Shown one piece after another: positions 56,339 to 64,000 of a stretch of DNA of 64,000 bases. The position numbers and the translations under genes were made by a program. Numbering within the stretch: the stretch's first letter is position 1; each line of letters begins with the position of its first letter. Source of the stretch: an uncultured Pseudomonadales bacterium (GTDB lineage Bacteria; Pseudomonadota; Gammaproteobacteria; Pseudomonadales; Porticoccaceae); assembly GCA_943846685.1 (NCBI GenBank), contig OX044363.1, positions 2,139,386 through 2,203,385 on the forward strand. The letters are read 5' to 3'. The notes below the pieces were generated by a model. That model was not told the origin of the DNA and ran no database searches. It was given only the letters and a program-made list of their open reading frames with translations.

Positions 56339-57775
56339 TTAACGGCGCGGGAAATTACCCGGAGGCAATCCACCCATTGGCGGCATTCCGCCGCCCATGC
56401 CACCGCCACCAATACCACCAGAGCCACCACCCATAGCACCACCCATGCCACGCATCATATTCTGCATGCCTTTGCCTTTCATTTTTTTCATCATTTTGCC
56501 CATCTGCTTGTGCTGCTTGAGCAGACGGTTTAAATCCTGAATGGTGGTGCCGGAACCATTGGTGATTCGGCGTTTACGGGAGCCATTCAAAATATCCGGG
56601 TTACGGCGCTCTTTGACGGTCATAGACCCGATAATCGCTTCCATCTGGCCAAACTGACCGGTGACATTTTGCTGCTGGGCCATCTGCGCCATATTTCCCA
56701 TGCCGGGTAGTTTATCCATCAAACCGGCCATGCCACCGAGATTATTCATCTGCTGCAGCTGATCACGGAGATCTTCAAGATCAAAACCTTTGCCTTTGGC
56801 CATTTTCTTGGCGAATTTCTCGGCTTTTTTCTGATCAACCTTGCGTTCAACATCTTCGATAAGCGACATAACATCGCCCATGCCCAAAATCCGCGAGGCT
56901 ATACGCTGAGGATGGAAAGGCTCTAAGGCATCTGTCTTTTCACCCACGCCGAGGAATTTAATCGGCTTACCGGTAATATGTCGCACAGATAAAGCAGCAC
57001 CACCGCGGGCGTCACCATCAACCTTGGTTAAGATAACACCGGTCAGCGGCAGCGCTTCATTAAAGGCTTTGGCGGTATTTACCGCATCCTGACCAATCAT
57101 GGCATCGATCACAAAAAGGGTTTCAACCGGATTGGCCGCTTTGTGGACCTGCTTGATTTCGGCCATCATCTCGCCGTCGATATGCAGGCGACCGGCAGTA
57201 TCTACGATAAGCACATCAATAAATTTGGTTTTGGCGCTGGCAATTGCTGCATTGACAATATCAACCGGCTTTTGGCTGGTGTCACTGGGGAAAAATTCCG
57301 CACCCACTTCAGCGGCGAGGGTTTTAAGCTGTTCTATGGCCGCAGGTCGATAGATATCTGCAGAGACTACCATGACCTTTTTCTTTTCCCGCTCACTCAG
57401 ATAACGGGATAGCTTTGCTGCCGAGGTGGTTTTACCCGCACCCTGCAGACCGGCCATCAATATCACTGCTGGTGGTTGAGCCGCTAGATCCAGGGATTCA
57501 TTTTCTTCTCCCATAACCTTTTCAAGCTCAGCTTGAACAATCTTAAGAAACTGCTGACCGGGATTAAGGCTTCGATTAACCTCTTGACCCATAGCGCGCT
57601 GCTTTACCTGTTCGACAAAGTCTTTAACTACCGGCAGTGCAACGTCCGCCTCAAGTAGCGCCATACGCACTTCGCGCAGGGTGTCCTGAATATTAGCTTC
57701 ACTGAGGCTCGCTTTTCCTGAGATCTTTTTCAGGCTGTCCGACAGGCGTTCACTTAAATTTTCAAACATTGCCAT
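56339..57775 (-). CDS. ffh: Signal recognition particle GTPase Ffh
   Basis: Ffh binds 4.5S RNA and signal sequences and docks with FtsY to target membrane proteins. The N domain (FENLSERLSDSLKKISGKA) is followed by the GTPase domain with GLQGAGKTTSAAKL, VDTAGRLHID and TKVDGDARGGAALS. A Met-rich M domain and a Gly/Met-rich tail complete it. I use ATG 57775, after GGAAATTATATCC; an upstream codon at 57790 and an ATG at 57769 are alternatives. About 478 residues. It is divergent from the ccsA-like gene. Confidence 0.97.
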   Translation of the reverse strand: MAMFENLSERLSDSLKKISGKASLSEANIQDTLREVRMALLEADVALPVVKDFVEQVKQRAMGQEVNRSLNPGQQFLKIVQAELEKVMGEENESLDLAAQPPAVILMAGLQGAGKTTSAAKLSRYLSEREKKKVMVVSADIYRPAAIEQLKTLAAEVGAEFFPSDTSQKPVDIVNAAIASAKTKFIDVLIVDTAGRLHIDGEMMAEIKQVHKAANPVETLFVIDAMIGQDAVNTAKAFNEALPLTGVILTKVDGDARGGAALSVRHITGKPIKFLGVGEKTDALEPFHPQRIASRILGMGDVMSLIEDVERKVDQKKAEKFAKKMAKGKGFDLEDLRDQLQQMNNLGGMAGLMDKLPGMGNMAQMAQQQNVTGQFGQMEAIIGSMTVKERRNPDILNGSRKRRITNGSGTTIQDLNRLLKQHKQMGKMMKKMKGKGMQNMMRGMGGAMGGGSGGIGGGGMGGGMPPMGGLPPGNFPRR

Positions 57776-57892
57776 GGATATAATTTCCAACTAGTCATTG
57801 ATGCTGCACATTATAGCAATTATTTCTCTCAACTCTTCACCCTGCTCACTGAATATGACACACTCTGTCAAAATATTGACTGACTGACTCCA

Positions 57893-58683
57893 ATGACAAG
57901 TTTCTTTGCTGGTTCCGCAATTGCTGTATATCTGTTGGCCTTTGGCTATCAGGTTTCTCAGCTGCGTAAACATCCCGGCACACCGACCACGGCTTTTCAG
58001 TTATCCGCAGCTCTGGCCATTGTGCTCCACGGTGCCGCTACCTATGGCTTTTTGTTCACCTCCGAGGGACTGGATCTCAGCCTGCTTAAGGTATGCGCCC
58101 TGATCGCTCTGGTTATCAACCTGTGCTGTTTTTCAGCGGCCTTAAGAAACCCATCCACAGCCTCTATCTATTCCTCTTTCCGATATCAGCGCTGTCGCTG
58201 TTCGCCGCCACAACCACCCCCAGCACTAAAGCTGCTGTGGTTATAGCGCCCACTATTGAGGCCCATATACTGATTTCAATACTCGCCTACAGCACGCTGG
58301 CTATCGCCGCCCTGCAGGCAGTACTTATTGGCTACCAGAACTGGCAACTGAAACATAAGCATCAGAATTTTCTTATGCGCACCTTCCCCCCTCTGCAGAG
58401 TATGGAAACACTGCTGTTTGAGCTAGTTTGGGCCGGTGAAATACTACTAACCCTCTCTCTGGTCAGCGGCTTTCTCTTCTATGAGGATTTCTTTACTCAG
58501 CACCTGCTACATAAGGTGGTATTTAGCATGGTCGCCTGGGTGTTCTATGGCTGTCTACTTTGGGGCAGGCACTTTCAGGGCTGGCGTGGCAATACGGCGA
58601 TTCGCTGGACCTGGGCAGGCTTTATTGCCATATTATTTGGCTATATCGGCAGCAAAGTGGCGCTGGAATTTCTTCTGGTTTAG
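57893..58683 (+). CDS. CcsA-like cytochrome c assembly protein (YpjD family), one frameshift
   Basis: The gene beside ffh in gammaproteobacteria encodes a membrane protein of the CcsA/CcmF-type assembly family. The first frame (57893 onward) has AVYLLAFGYQVSQL and HGAATYGFLFT; the second (to 58683) has the tail IEAHILISILAYSTLAIAAL, PLQSMETLLFELVWAGEILL and HKVVFSMVAWVFYGCLLWGR. They join at the T run 58129-58133 if one T is added, reading NLCC-FFSGLKKPIHSLYLF and giving 263 residues, the family length. A homopolymer error is likely. Confidence 0.85.
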
Positions 58684-58829
58684 TCAGACTAACTGCAAAT
58701 GACTTCATAGCAGCTCTAAAGCTGATAAAAATCAGCCTGAAATCCCTATCAATATGTATTTATAACCTATTGCCAAAACCTAAAAACTACTTCACCATGA
58801 TCGACCTTAATATATTAGGCTTTTGATTC

Positions 58830-60104
58830 TTGGACGGTTCCCATCCTTGGGTGTTGTGGTTAACACTCGCAGCACTACTACTTGTATCCGCTTTCTTCTC
58901 TGGCTCCGAAACCGGCATGATGTCTTTAAACCGTTACCGGCTCAGACATCAACGCAAAAAAAGCGCCGGCGCTCGCCGAGCAGCCAAACTTCTCGCAGTG
59001 CCTGATCGCTTAATCGGCCTGATTTTAATTGGCAATAATGCAGTCAATATTCTGGCGGCGATTATCGCCAATATGCTGGCAATTATTTATGTGGGTGAAG
59101 CTGCGGCTCCCTGGGTGGCCACTGCGTCGCTGACTATCGCCGTGTTGGTATTTTCCGAAGTAACCCCAAAGACCATTGCCGCACAAAATCCTGAGTGGTT
59201 CGCCTTTAAAGCCAGCCATATTCTCAAGCCGCTGCTCAAACTGATATGGCCGTTGGTGTGGATGGTTAACAAGCTGACCAATGGCCTGATTAAATTGCTC
59301 GGCTTTGACCCCAACGCCTCACGGGATGATGGTCTGGATACCCAAGAACTGCGATCCGTGGTGGATATCTCCGGCCACAAAATTTCCGACAGTCACCAGG
59401 GGATGCTGAAAGGTATTCTCGATCTGGAAAATGTCACTGTCGAAGATATTATGATTCCGCGCAATGAAATTAACGGTCTGGATATCGAAGAAGATATTGA
59501 GACCCTGATGGGCAAGATGCTGAAAACCGAATATACCCGCCTGCCGCTCTTCGACGGCGATATCAATAATATTATTGGTATCTTTCATATGCGTAAGGCC
59601 AACCATTTGGTGCGTCTGGAGCAGGTGACACACAATGCGATCAAGCGTTTCTCTGATGAACCCTATTTTATTCCCGAGAGCACTACCCTGACCACCCAGC
59701 TACTGAACTTTAAGAAGACCCGCCACCGTCTGGCCATGGTTGTTGATGAGTACGGTGAGGTGATGGGACTGGTGACTCTTGAAGATATCCTCGAAGAGAT
59801 TGTCGGTGACTTCACCACCAATACCGCCGATGAGGTTGAGGAAGTGGTTGCTCAGGGTGATGGCAGCTATCTGATTGATGGTGCCGCTACTATTCGCGAG
59901 ATTAACAAAGCGACAGAATGGGCCCTGCCCACTGATGGCCCCAAAACACTCAATGGATTAGCACTGGAGCAGCTGGAAAGTATCCCTGATGCCAATGTCA
60001 GCTTTATGGTGGGTAACTACCGCTGTGAGACTGCGGAGATTAACGGCAAAATGATTAAGAAAATCTGTGTTATTCCGCTGCAGAAAAAGTTGGCAGAGGA
60101 CTAA
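58830..60104 (+). CDS. CorB/CorC (HlyC)-family transporter with CNNM and CBS domains
   Basis: This 424-residue protein is of the YfjD/CorB type, linked to Mg/Co efflux. The DUF21/CNNM membrane domain has LLVSAFFSGSETGMMSLNRY and LILIGNNAVNILAAII. Two CBS domains follow (VEDIMIPRNEINGLDIEE, MVVDEYGEVMGLVTLEDILE), then the CorC_HlyC domain (GAATIREINKATEWALP). No ATG is available: the frame opens at TTG 58830, and an in-frame ATG at 58797 is separated from it by TGA (58824-58826). A GTG at 58851 is another option. Confidence 0.92.
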   Translation: MDGSHPWVLWLTLAALLLVSAFFSGSETGMMSLNRYRLRHQRKKSAGARRAAKLLAVPDRLIGLILIGNNAVNILAAIIANMLAIIYVGEAAAPWVATASLTIAVLVFSEVTPKTIAAQNPEWFAFKASHILKPLLKLIWPLVWMVNKLTNGLIKLLGFDPNASRDDGLDTQELRSVVDISGHKISDSHQGMLKGILDLENVTVEDIMIPRNEINGLDIEEDIETLMGKMLKTEYTRLPLFDGDINNIIGIFHMRKANHLVRLEQVTHNAIKRFSDEPYFIPESTTLTTQLLNFKKTRHRLAMVVDEYGEVMGLVTLEDILEEIVGDFTTNTADEVEEVVAQGDGSYLIDGAATIREINKATEWALPTDGPKTLNGLALEQLESIPDANVSFMVGNYRCETAEINGKMIKKICVIPLQKKLAED

Positions 60105-60117
60105 TAAGAAAAGCTAA

Positions 60118-60303
60118 CTAGTAAAACGGATTGACCTTGCGATTGCGCTCACCACTGGCAATCAGCACATCGAGCCGCTGATCATTGTCGAGCACAGACC
60201 AGTCGCGAATTTCATCGGCGGTTCGGTAACAACCCTGACAGATATCCTCATCATTTAAGGTGCAAATCGAATTACAGGGTGATGCTACAGGCTTATCCGC
60301 CAT
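60118..60303 (-). CDS. DUF1289 family small protein
   Basis: The 61-residue protein has the DUF1289 pattern of four cysteines: SPCNSICTLNDEDICQGCYR, then TADEIRDWSVLDNDQRLDVL. The cysteines probably bind a metal or an Fe-S cluster; the function is unknown. Its ATG shares one base with the stop of the gamma carbonic anhydrase-like gene upstream, so the two are coupled. It converges on the corB-like gene with 13 bp between. Confidence 0.88.
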   Translation of the reverse strand: MADKPVASPCNSICTLNDEDICQGCYRTADEIRDWSVLDNDQRLDVLIASGERNRKVNPFY

Positions 60304-60827
60304 CAGTTTTTAATCTCCACAAGATCTATCTTCATTTTCGCAGCTTTCTCGACATACACCGCAGCTGAGCCGAGCAGAAACTGTTTGCTCTGCTCATCGA
60401 GTTGCCGAGCAACCACACCGGGCGAGCCAACCACCAGAGACCCATCGGGAATCACGGCATTGGCTTTAACCAATGTATTGGCACCGATAATACAGTCGCT
60501 GCCTATTTTAGCGCCATCGAGAATCACTGCATTTATTCCCACCAGCGTTCTATCTCCCACTTCGAGGCAGTGAATCATCGCATTGTGACCCACCGTGACA
60601 TCTTCACCAATCATTAGCGGTTTTCCGGGATCGCAATGTAATACAGCGCCGTCTTGAATATTACTTCGCGCGCCCACCTCAATATGATCGCAATCCCCAC
60701 GAATCACCGCATTAAACCAGACACTGGCATTTTCTTTCAGTGTTACCTGACCGATCACATCGGCGCTCTCGGCGATAAAAACCGATGAATGGATATTCGG
60801 GCTGTGGCCGCCGTATTTATAAATCAT
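60303..60827 (-). CDS. Gamma carbonic anhydrase-like hexapeptide protein (YrdA/PaaY family)
   Basis: The 174-residue protein has a left-handed beta-helix of hexapeptide repeats, for example ASVWFNAVIRGDCDHIEVG. The three zinc ligands of gamma-class enzymes are present: His64 (AVLHCDPG), His81 and His86 (VGHNAMIHCLEVGD). The family is often of uncertain activity, carbonic anhydrase or acyl-CoA thioesterase. The gene overlaps the DUF1289 gene by one base, which suggests a shared operon. Confidence 0.9.
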   Translation of the reverse strand: MIYKYGGHSPNIHSSVFIAESADVIGQVTLKENASVWFNAVIRGDCDHIEVGARSNIQDGAVLHCDPGKPLMIGEDVTVGHNAMIHCLEVGDRTLVGINAVILDGAKIGSDCIIGANTLVKANAVIPDGSLVVGSPGVVARQLDEQSKQFLLGSAAVYVEKAAKMKIDLVEIKN

Positions 60828-60858
60828 TGGACTCTTTTTTCCTTTCCATAGAAATCAT

Positions 60859-61497
60859 TTATCTATTACGCAGCAATTGAATTTGTTGATGACTGGGATA
60901 GTCCAAATTCAGCCCAGCACTTAAAGTTTCATTTAACATATCGGTGATTACCCGCAGGGTAAATCCCCAAATTCGGTATTCTCGGTCCTGACCATCCCGA
61001 TAATCCAGGCAGGGAAAACTGATCAACTCACCCTGATAGGTGAGCTCAAGAGAGCTGTAGCGATCAATATCTAAAAAATAGTTGATTGGCACGGTAAAGA
61101 TAGAGCCAATCTCTGATGGGTCACCAATCAATGCGGGGAAACCAGCAAGCAGACCGACAAACGGGGTTACCTGCAAATTGCGGCGTCTTGGCGTGGCGCT
61201 AGGCAGTGTAGCAATAATATCCACCAGCGCCGGATCCAGATCGATCTCCTCTTTTGCCTCGCGCAATGCGGTCTGCATAAGATCAGCATCCACGCTATCC
61301 CACATACCACCAGGGAAGGCGACTTCACCGGCATGACTGTTAAGGTGATGGGCGCGCTGGGTTAAAATAATCTCCGGCACTTCTCCACTATCAATTAGGG
61401 CCACCAGAACAGCCGCAGATAAACGACTCTGGCTATCCTCAGGTTGAGGCCTACTAAGTGGGAATTTTTCGAGATTTTTAACAATTGCTTCTAACAT
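60859..61497 (-). CDS. nudL: CoA pyrophosphatase-type Nudix hydrolase
   Basis: The 212-residue protein has the CoA-pyrophosphatase segment LTQRAHHLNSHAGEVAFPGG before the Nudix box, which includes ALREAKEEIDLDP, and a downstream FVGLLAGFP stretch. This family cleaves CoA and related compounds to 4'-phosphopantetheine. The Nudix glutamates are intact. It is divergent from a second Nudix gene, their starts being 42 bp apart. Confidence 0.88.
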   Translation of the reverse strand: MLEAIVKNLEKFPLSRPQPEDSQSRLSAAVLVALIDSGEVPEIILTQRAHHLNSHAGEVAFPGGMWDSVDADLMQTALREAKEEIDLDPALVDIIATLPSATPRRRNLQVTPFVGLLAGFPALIGDPSEIGSIFTVPINYFLDIDRYSSLELTYQGELISFPCLDYRDGQDREYRIWGFTLRVITDMLNETLSAGLNLDYPSHQQIQLLRNR

Positions 61498-61538
61498 TTG
61501 TGCATTATACGCAGGTCTTTTTTATTTCTGAGCTTTTG

Positions 61539-62096
61539 ATGAATTTTTGTTCCAGTTGTGGCGAGTCCGTCATCATAAAAATCCCTGAGGGTGATAACCG
61601 TGAGCGCCATGTCTGCGAGCACTGTCTGACTATTCACTATCAGAATCCACGGGTTATTGCCGGAGTACTCCCAGTCTATGGCGATCAGATACTACTCTGC
61701 CGGCGAGCTATAGAACCGCGCCATGGCTTCTGGACACTGCCTGCAGGGTTTTTGGAGAATGGCGAATCATCACTGCAGGGCGCGCTTCGCGAATGCGAAG
61801 AAGAGGCCAATGCACAGGTTATAGAACCAGAGTTATACGCGCTGTTCGATATTCCACAGATCAATCAGGTTTATGTTTTCTATCGTGCGCAAATGGCTAA
61901 TGCTACATTTAATCCGACCTTTGAATCATCCGAAGTCGCACTGTTTGATGAGGCGGATATCCCCTGGGGTGAACTGGCCTTTCCGGTGGTTGAACTGGCT
62001 CTCCATCACTTTCTCAATGACCGTCAGCGCGGAGACTTTATTGTTCGTCACGAAGAGATAAGACGGCCATGGAAAAGCCCTCGCCCTACCTCTTAG
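61539..62096 (+). CDS. Nudix hydrolase with N-terminal zinc ribbon (NADH pyrophosphatase-like)
   Basis: The protein starts MNFCSSCGESVIIKIPEGDN and has a second CEHC pair, forming a four-Cys zinc ribbon. The Nudix box follows: LPAGFLENGESSLQGALREC then EEEANAQV. I use ATG 61539; an in-frame start at 61485 would place extra residues before the zinc ribbon and overlap nudL. About 185 residues, shorter than NudC (257). Its substrate is probably a nucleotide sugar or dinucleotide. Confidence 0.88.
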   Translation: MNFCSSCGESVIIKIPEGDNRERHVCEHCLTIHYQNPRVIAGVLPVYGDQILLCRRAIEPRHGFWTLPAGFLENGESSLQGALRECEEEANAQVIEPELYALFDIPQINQVYVFYRAQMANATFNPTFESSEVALFDEADIPWGELAFPVVELALHHFLNDRQRGDFIVRHEEIRRPWKSPRPTS

Positions 62097-62112
62097 GACA
62101 TTGAAGCTAGAA

Positions 62113-62862
62113 TTAGAAACGTAACTGCAGCGCTAGATAGTAACCCTCAAAGGTCGCATCTGACTGCAGATCGTCGAGGTCATCCAACTCAACCGTCATT
62201 GAGCGGTAGCCGAGAATCAAACCGGTATCCATTGCCGGTATCAGATCAAACTCATAGGTTAGCTGCGCCGCCCAATCAATTAGTCGAAACTCATCAACAT
62301 TGATCCAGTTGGCAATCACATGGGCGGAAAGTCCAGTCAGTGGCACATCCACTCCCACCTGACCATAAAGTAGTGGACCCACGGCATCCAGATCAATGGA
62401 TTCCTGTTGGTTGAGCCCAACCAAACTCGCCTGACCATCAAACGAGCGGGCGGTAATACCGAGATCCAAATCCACCACATTATCAAGAATCTCATAGTAG
62501 AGCGTTGCATCTGTGTGACTTAAATCCAGAGACACATCGACCTGCTCGTCACTGACAAAAGGATTGCCATTTAGGTTGGTACCAGCGCTGACTAGGGCAT
62601 TACCGGTCCATTCCATCTCACTGTGTTGCAGACGGATATTTGGCAATAGGGGAATGGGATGTTCGAGGGCGACAAAAACAAACTGATTACTTTGCTTATC
62701 AAGATTTAACGTCGATTCAAGGTCAATATCGGTGCGGCCAATATCACCTTCCGGGCTTGCCTGCCAGAAGCCACCGCCAATAGATAGGCCAACAATATCG
62801 GCGACGGCTGTTAATGGAGTAAGGGTTATTGCTACCACTAATAAACTGCGTAATGAAATCAT
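62113..62862 (-). CDS. TIGR04219-type outer-membrane beta-barrel protein
   Basis: The 249-residue protein has a signal peptide (LLVVAITLTPLTAVA) then VGLSIGGGFWQASPEGDIG, the characteristic opening of this outer-membrane family. Amphipathic strands follow, and the end is GYYLALQLRF with a terminal Phe. It resembles a small porin-like barrel of unknown function. It converges with the zinc-ribbon Nudix gene and stands alone. Confidence 0.8.
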   Translation of the reverse strand: MISLRSLLVVAITLTPLTAVADIVGLSIGGGFWQASPEGDIGRTDIDLESTLNLDKQSNQFVFVALEHPIPLLPNIRLQHSEMEWTGNALVSAGTNLNGNPFVSDEQVDVSLDLSHTDATLYYEILDNVVDLDLGITARSFDGQASLVGLNQQESIDLDAVGPLLYGQVGVDVPLTGLSAHVIANWINVDEFRLIDWAAQLTYEFDLIPAMDTGLILGYRSMTVELDDLDDLQSDATFEGYYLALQLRF

Positions 62863-62957
62863 TGCTCTTCCCTAGGTGGTTTGAAGTGCGCCCATCATAG
62901 TGACTTACTCAGGGAATTGGTGTGACAGGCTACCGAAATCAGCAGTTCAACAAGCAT

Positions 62958-62990
62958 AAAAAAACCCCGCACTTTAAAAGTACGGGGTTT
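62958..62990 (-). terminator. Terminator of the peroxiredoxin gene, possibly bidirectional
   Basis: AAACCCCGTACTT pairs with AAGTGCGGGGTTT around a short loop, with A/T runs on both sides. On the minus strand it ends in TTTTTTTATG. It lies about 40 bp beyond the peroxiredoxin stop. Confidence 0.85.
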
Positions 62991-63030
62991 TTAAATTCAG
63001 CTCTTACGAAACTGCTAAAGCTCTTTGTAA

Positions 63031-63636
63031 TTAAAGCTTCTCAGAGTGCTCCGACAGGTATTCAGCAACACCGGCAGTAGTGTCCTTCATGCCTGCATCA
63101 CCTTTATTCCAACCTGCAGGGCAAACTTCGCCGTGCTCTTCGTGGAAGTTTAGTGCGTCAACCATACGCAGCATCTCATCAACATTGCGACCCAGTGGCA
63201 GATCATTAACCACCTGATGACGAACCATACCCTCTTCATCGATAAGGAAAGAGGCGCGGAATGCGATACCAGCTTCCGGGTGCTCAACATCGTAAGCATT
63301 GCAGATCTCATGCTTAACATCGGCAACCAATGTGTATTTCACCTGACCAATACCGCCATCATTGATAGCAGTGTTACGCCATGCGTTGTGAGAGAACTGA
63401 GAATCGATTGAAACACCGATAACTTCTACACCACGGCTCTGGAACTCTGCATAACGGTGATCAAAGGCGATCAACTCAGATGGGCAGACAAAGGTGAAAT
63501 CCAAAGGGTAAAAGAAGATAACTGCTTTTTTGCCTTTGATGCTCTCTGCAAGATTATAATTTTCGACAATTTCGCCGCTTCCAGTTACTGCTGCAGCAGT
63601 AAAGTCAGGTGCTGACCTTCCAACTAATACACCCAT
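63031..63636 (-). CDS. Typical 2-Cys peroxiredoxin (AhpC/TSA family)
   Basis: This enzyme reduces hydrogen peroxide and organic hydroperoxides. The 201-residue protein has the peroxidatic Cys51 in YPLDFTFVCPSELIAF and the resolving Cys172 in GEVCPAGWNKGD. The C-terminal tail after the resolving Cys ends EYLSEHSEKL. The family is Prx1/AhpC-like. A glutaredoxin gene lies 85 bp upstream on the same strand, fitting a thiol-redox group. Confidence 0.95.
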   Translation of the reverse strand: MGVLVGRSAPDFTAAAVTGSGEIVENYNLAESIKGKKAVIFFYPLDFTFVCPSELIAFDHRYAEFQSRGVEVIGVSIDSQFSHNAWRNTAINDGGIGQVKYTLVADVKHEICNAYDVEHPEAGIAFRASFLIDEEGMVRHQVVNDLPLGRNVDEMLRMVDALNFHEEHGEVCPAGWNKGDAGMKDTTAGVAEYLSEHSEKL

Positions 63637-63721
63637 TTCAATTCTCCTGTGATAAAGGTTAGTAAAAAATATAACTATAAAGAACCGCGAGCCATTTGAC
63701 TCGCAGCATTAATATGTAGGA

Positions 63722-64000
63722 TTACTCCGCAGCTGGTGCCGCTTCATCAATCAATGGCTTTAGCTCGCCCTTTTCATGCATCTCAGTGACAATATCACAG
63801 CCACCGATAAGCTCGCCATTAACCCACAGCTGTGGGAAAGTCGGCCAGTTGCCAAAGGTTGGCAAATTAGCGCGAATCTCTGGATTAGATAGAATATCAA
63901 CATAGGCAAAACGCTGACCACAACCCATTAGAGCCTGAACGGTGCGCGCAGAAAAGCCACACTGGGGCTGATTCGGCGAACCTTTCATATAAAGAATAAT
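63722..64000 (-). CDS. grxD: Monothiol glutaredoxin (Grx4/GrxD), N-terminus outside window
   Basis: The frame is open to the right edge, where IILY precedes MKGSPNQPQCGFSARTVQAL. The CGFS active site, FAYVDILSNPEIRANLP, NWPTFPQLWVNGELIGG and CDIVTEM are all conserved. It is a Fe-S cluster-carrying monothiol glutaredoxin. About 93 residues are visible; roughly 10-20 N-terminal residues lie beyond position 64000, so the internal Met at 63988 is not the real start. Confidence 0.94.
   Translation of the reverse strand: MILYMKGSPNQPQCGFSARTVQALMGCGQRFAYVDILSNPEIRANLPTFGNWPTFPQLWVNGELIGGCDIVTEMHEKGELKPLIDEAAPAAE

Overview
The window looks like a chromosomal segment of a free-living, probably marine, gammaproteobacterium related to Cellvibrionales/Pseudomonadales. 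The evidence is gene order: hemC-hemD-hemX beside algR/algZ, divergent argH, cyaY opposite lptM-lysA-dapF-DUF484, and rpsP-rimM-trmD-rplS next to ffh and a ccsA-like gene. Base composition is moderate in the housekeeping flanks and clearly more AT-rich inside the polysaccharide region (about 34.8-46 kb). This assignment is inference; no rRNA is present.

Layout. Positions 1-12.1 kb are housekeeping: haem synthesis, the AlgZ/AlgR two-component system, arginine and lysine/peptidoglycan precursor synthesis, frataxin and RNase R. Positions 12.2-12.6 kb are non-coding and hold a strong candidate for a CsrB/RsmZ-type regulatory RNA on the minus strand: an 8-bp closing stem joins its two ends, and several hairpins carry AGGA in the loop. 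Positions 12.6-18.8 kb hold a sensory module: hybrid histidine kinase, periplasmic ABC-type binding protein, TonB-dependent receptor and LuxR-type response regulator. Positions 19-53.8 kb form a long, almost entirely minus-strand exopolysaccharide/exosortase cluster. Its core is a priming sugar transferase, export protein, outer-membrane protein, chain-length determinant, tyrosine-kinase-like ATPase, ExeA-like ATPase, Wzy, Wzx, about nine glycosyltransferases, a sulfotransferase and an acyltransferase. It also encodes GDP-heptose-type precursor enzymes, two epimerases, a WecG-type transferase with a STAS domain, an EpsI-fused exosortase (XrtD-like) and a PrsT-like TPR lipoprotein. The only exosortase substrate in view is a VPLPA-type PEP-CTERM protein at the upstream edge, preceded by a perfect CRP/Vfr consensus site. 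Positions 54-64 kb return to housekeeping: ribosome and tRNA maturation, SRP, a CcsA-like protein, CorB, a gamma carbonic anhydrase, Nudix enzymes, a peroxiredoxin and a monothiol glutaredoxin.

How the parts fit. The cluster should make a sulfated, acylated, heptose-containing polysaccharide through a Wzx/Wzy route, coupled to exosortase processing of a surface protein. Its control could involve CRP (the VPLPA gene), the LuxR/hybrid-kinase module and a CsrA-sponge RNA. The last two links are inference from position.

Sequence quality. About a dozen single- or two-base frameshifts interrupt genes between 23 and 58 kb, including trmD, which is normally essential or nearly so, and a ccsA-like gene. 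Restoring one or two bases gives family-length proteins in every simple case. Some or all of these breaks are therefore probably sequencing or assembly errors, although the beta-helix lipoprotein gene at 37.6-39.5 kb has enough of them to be a real pseudogene.
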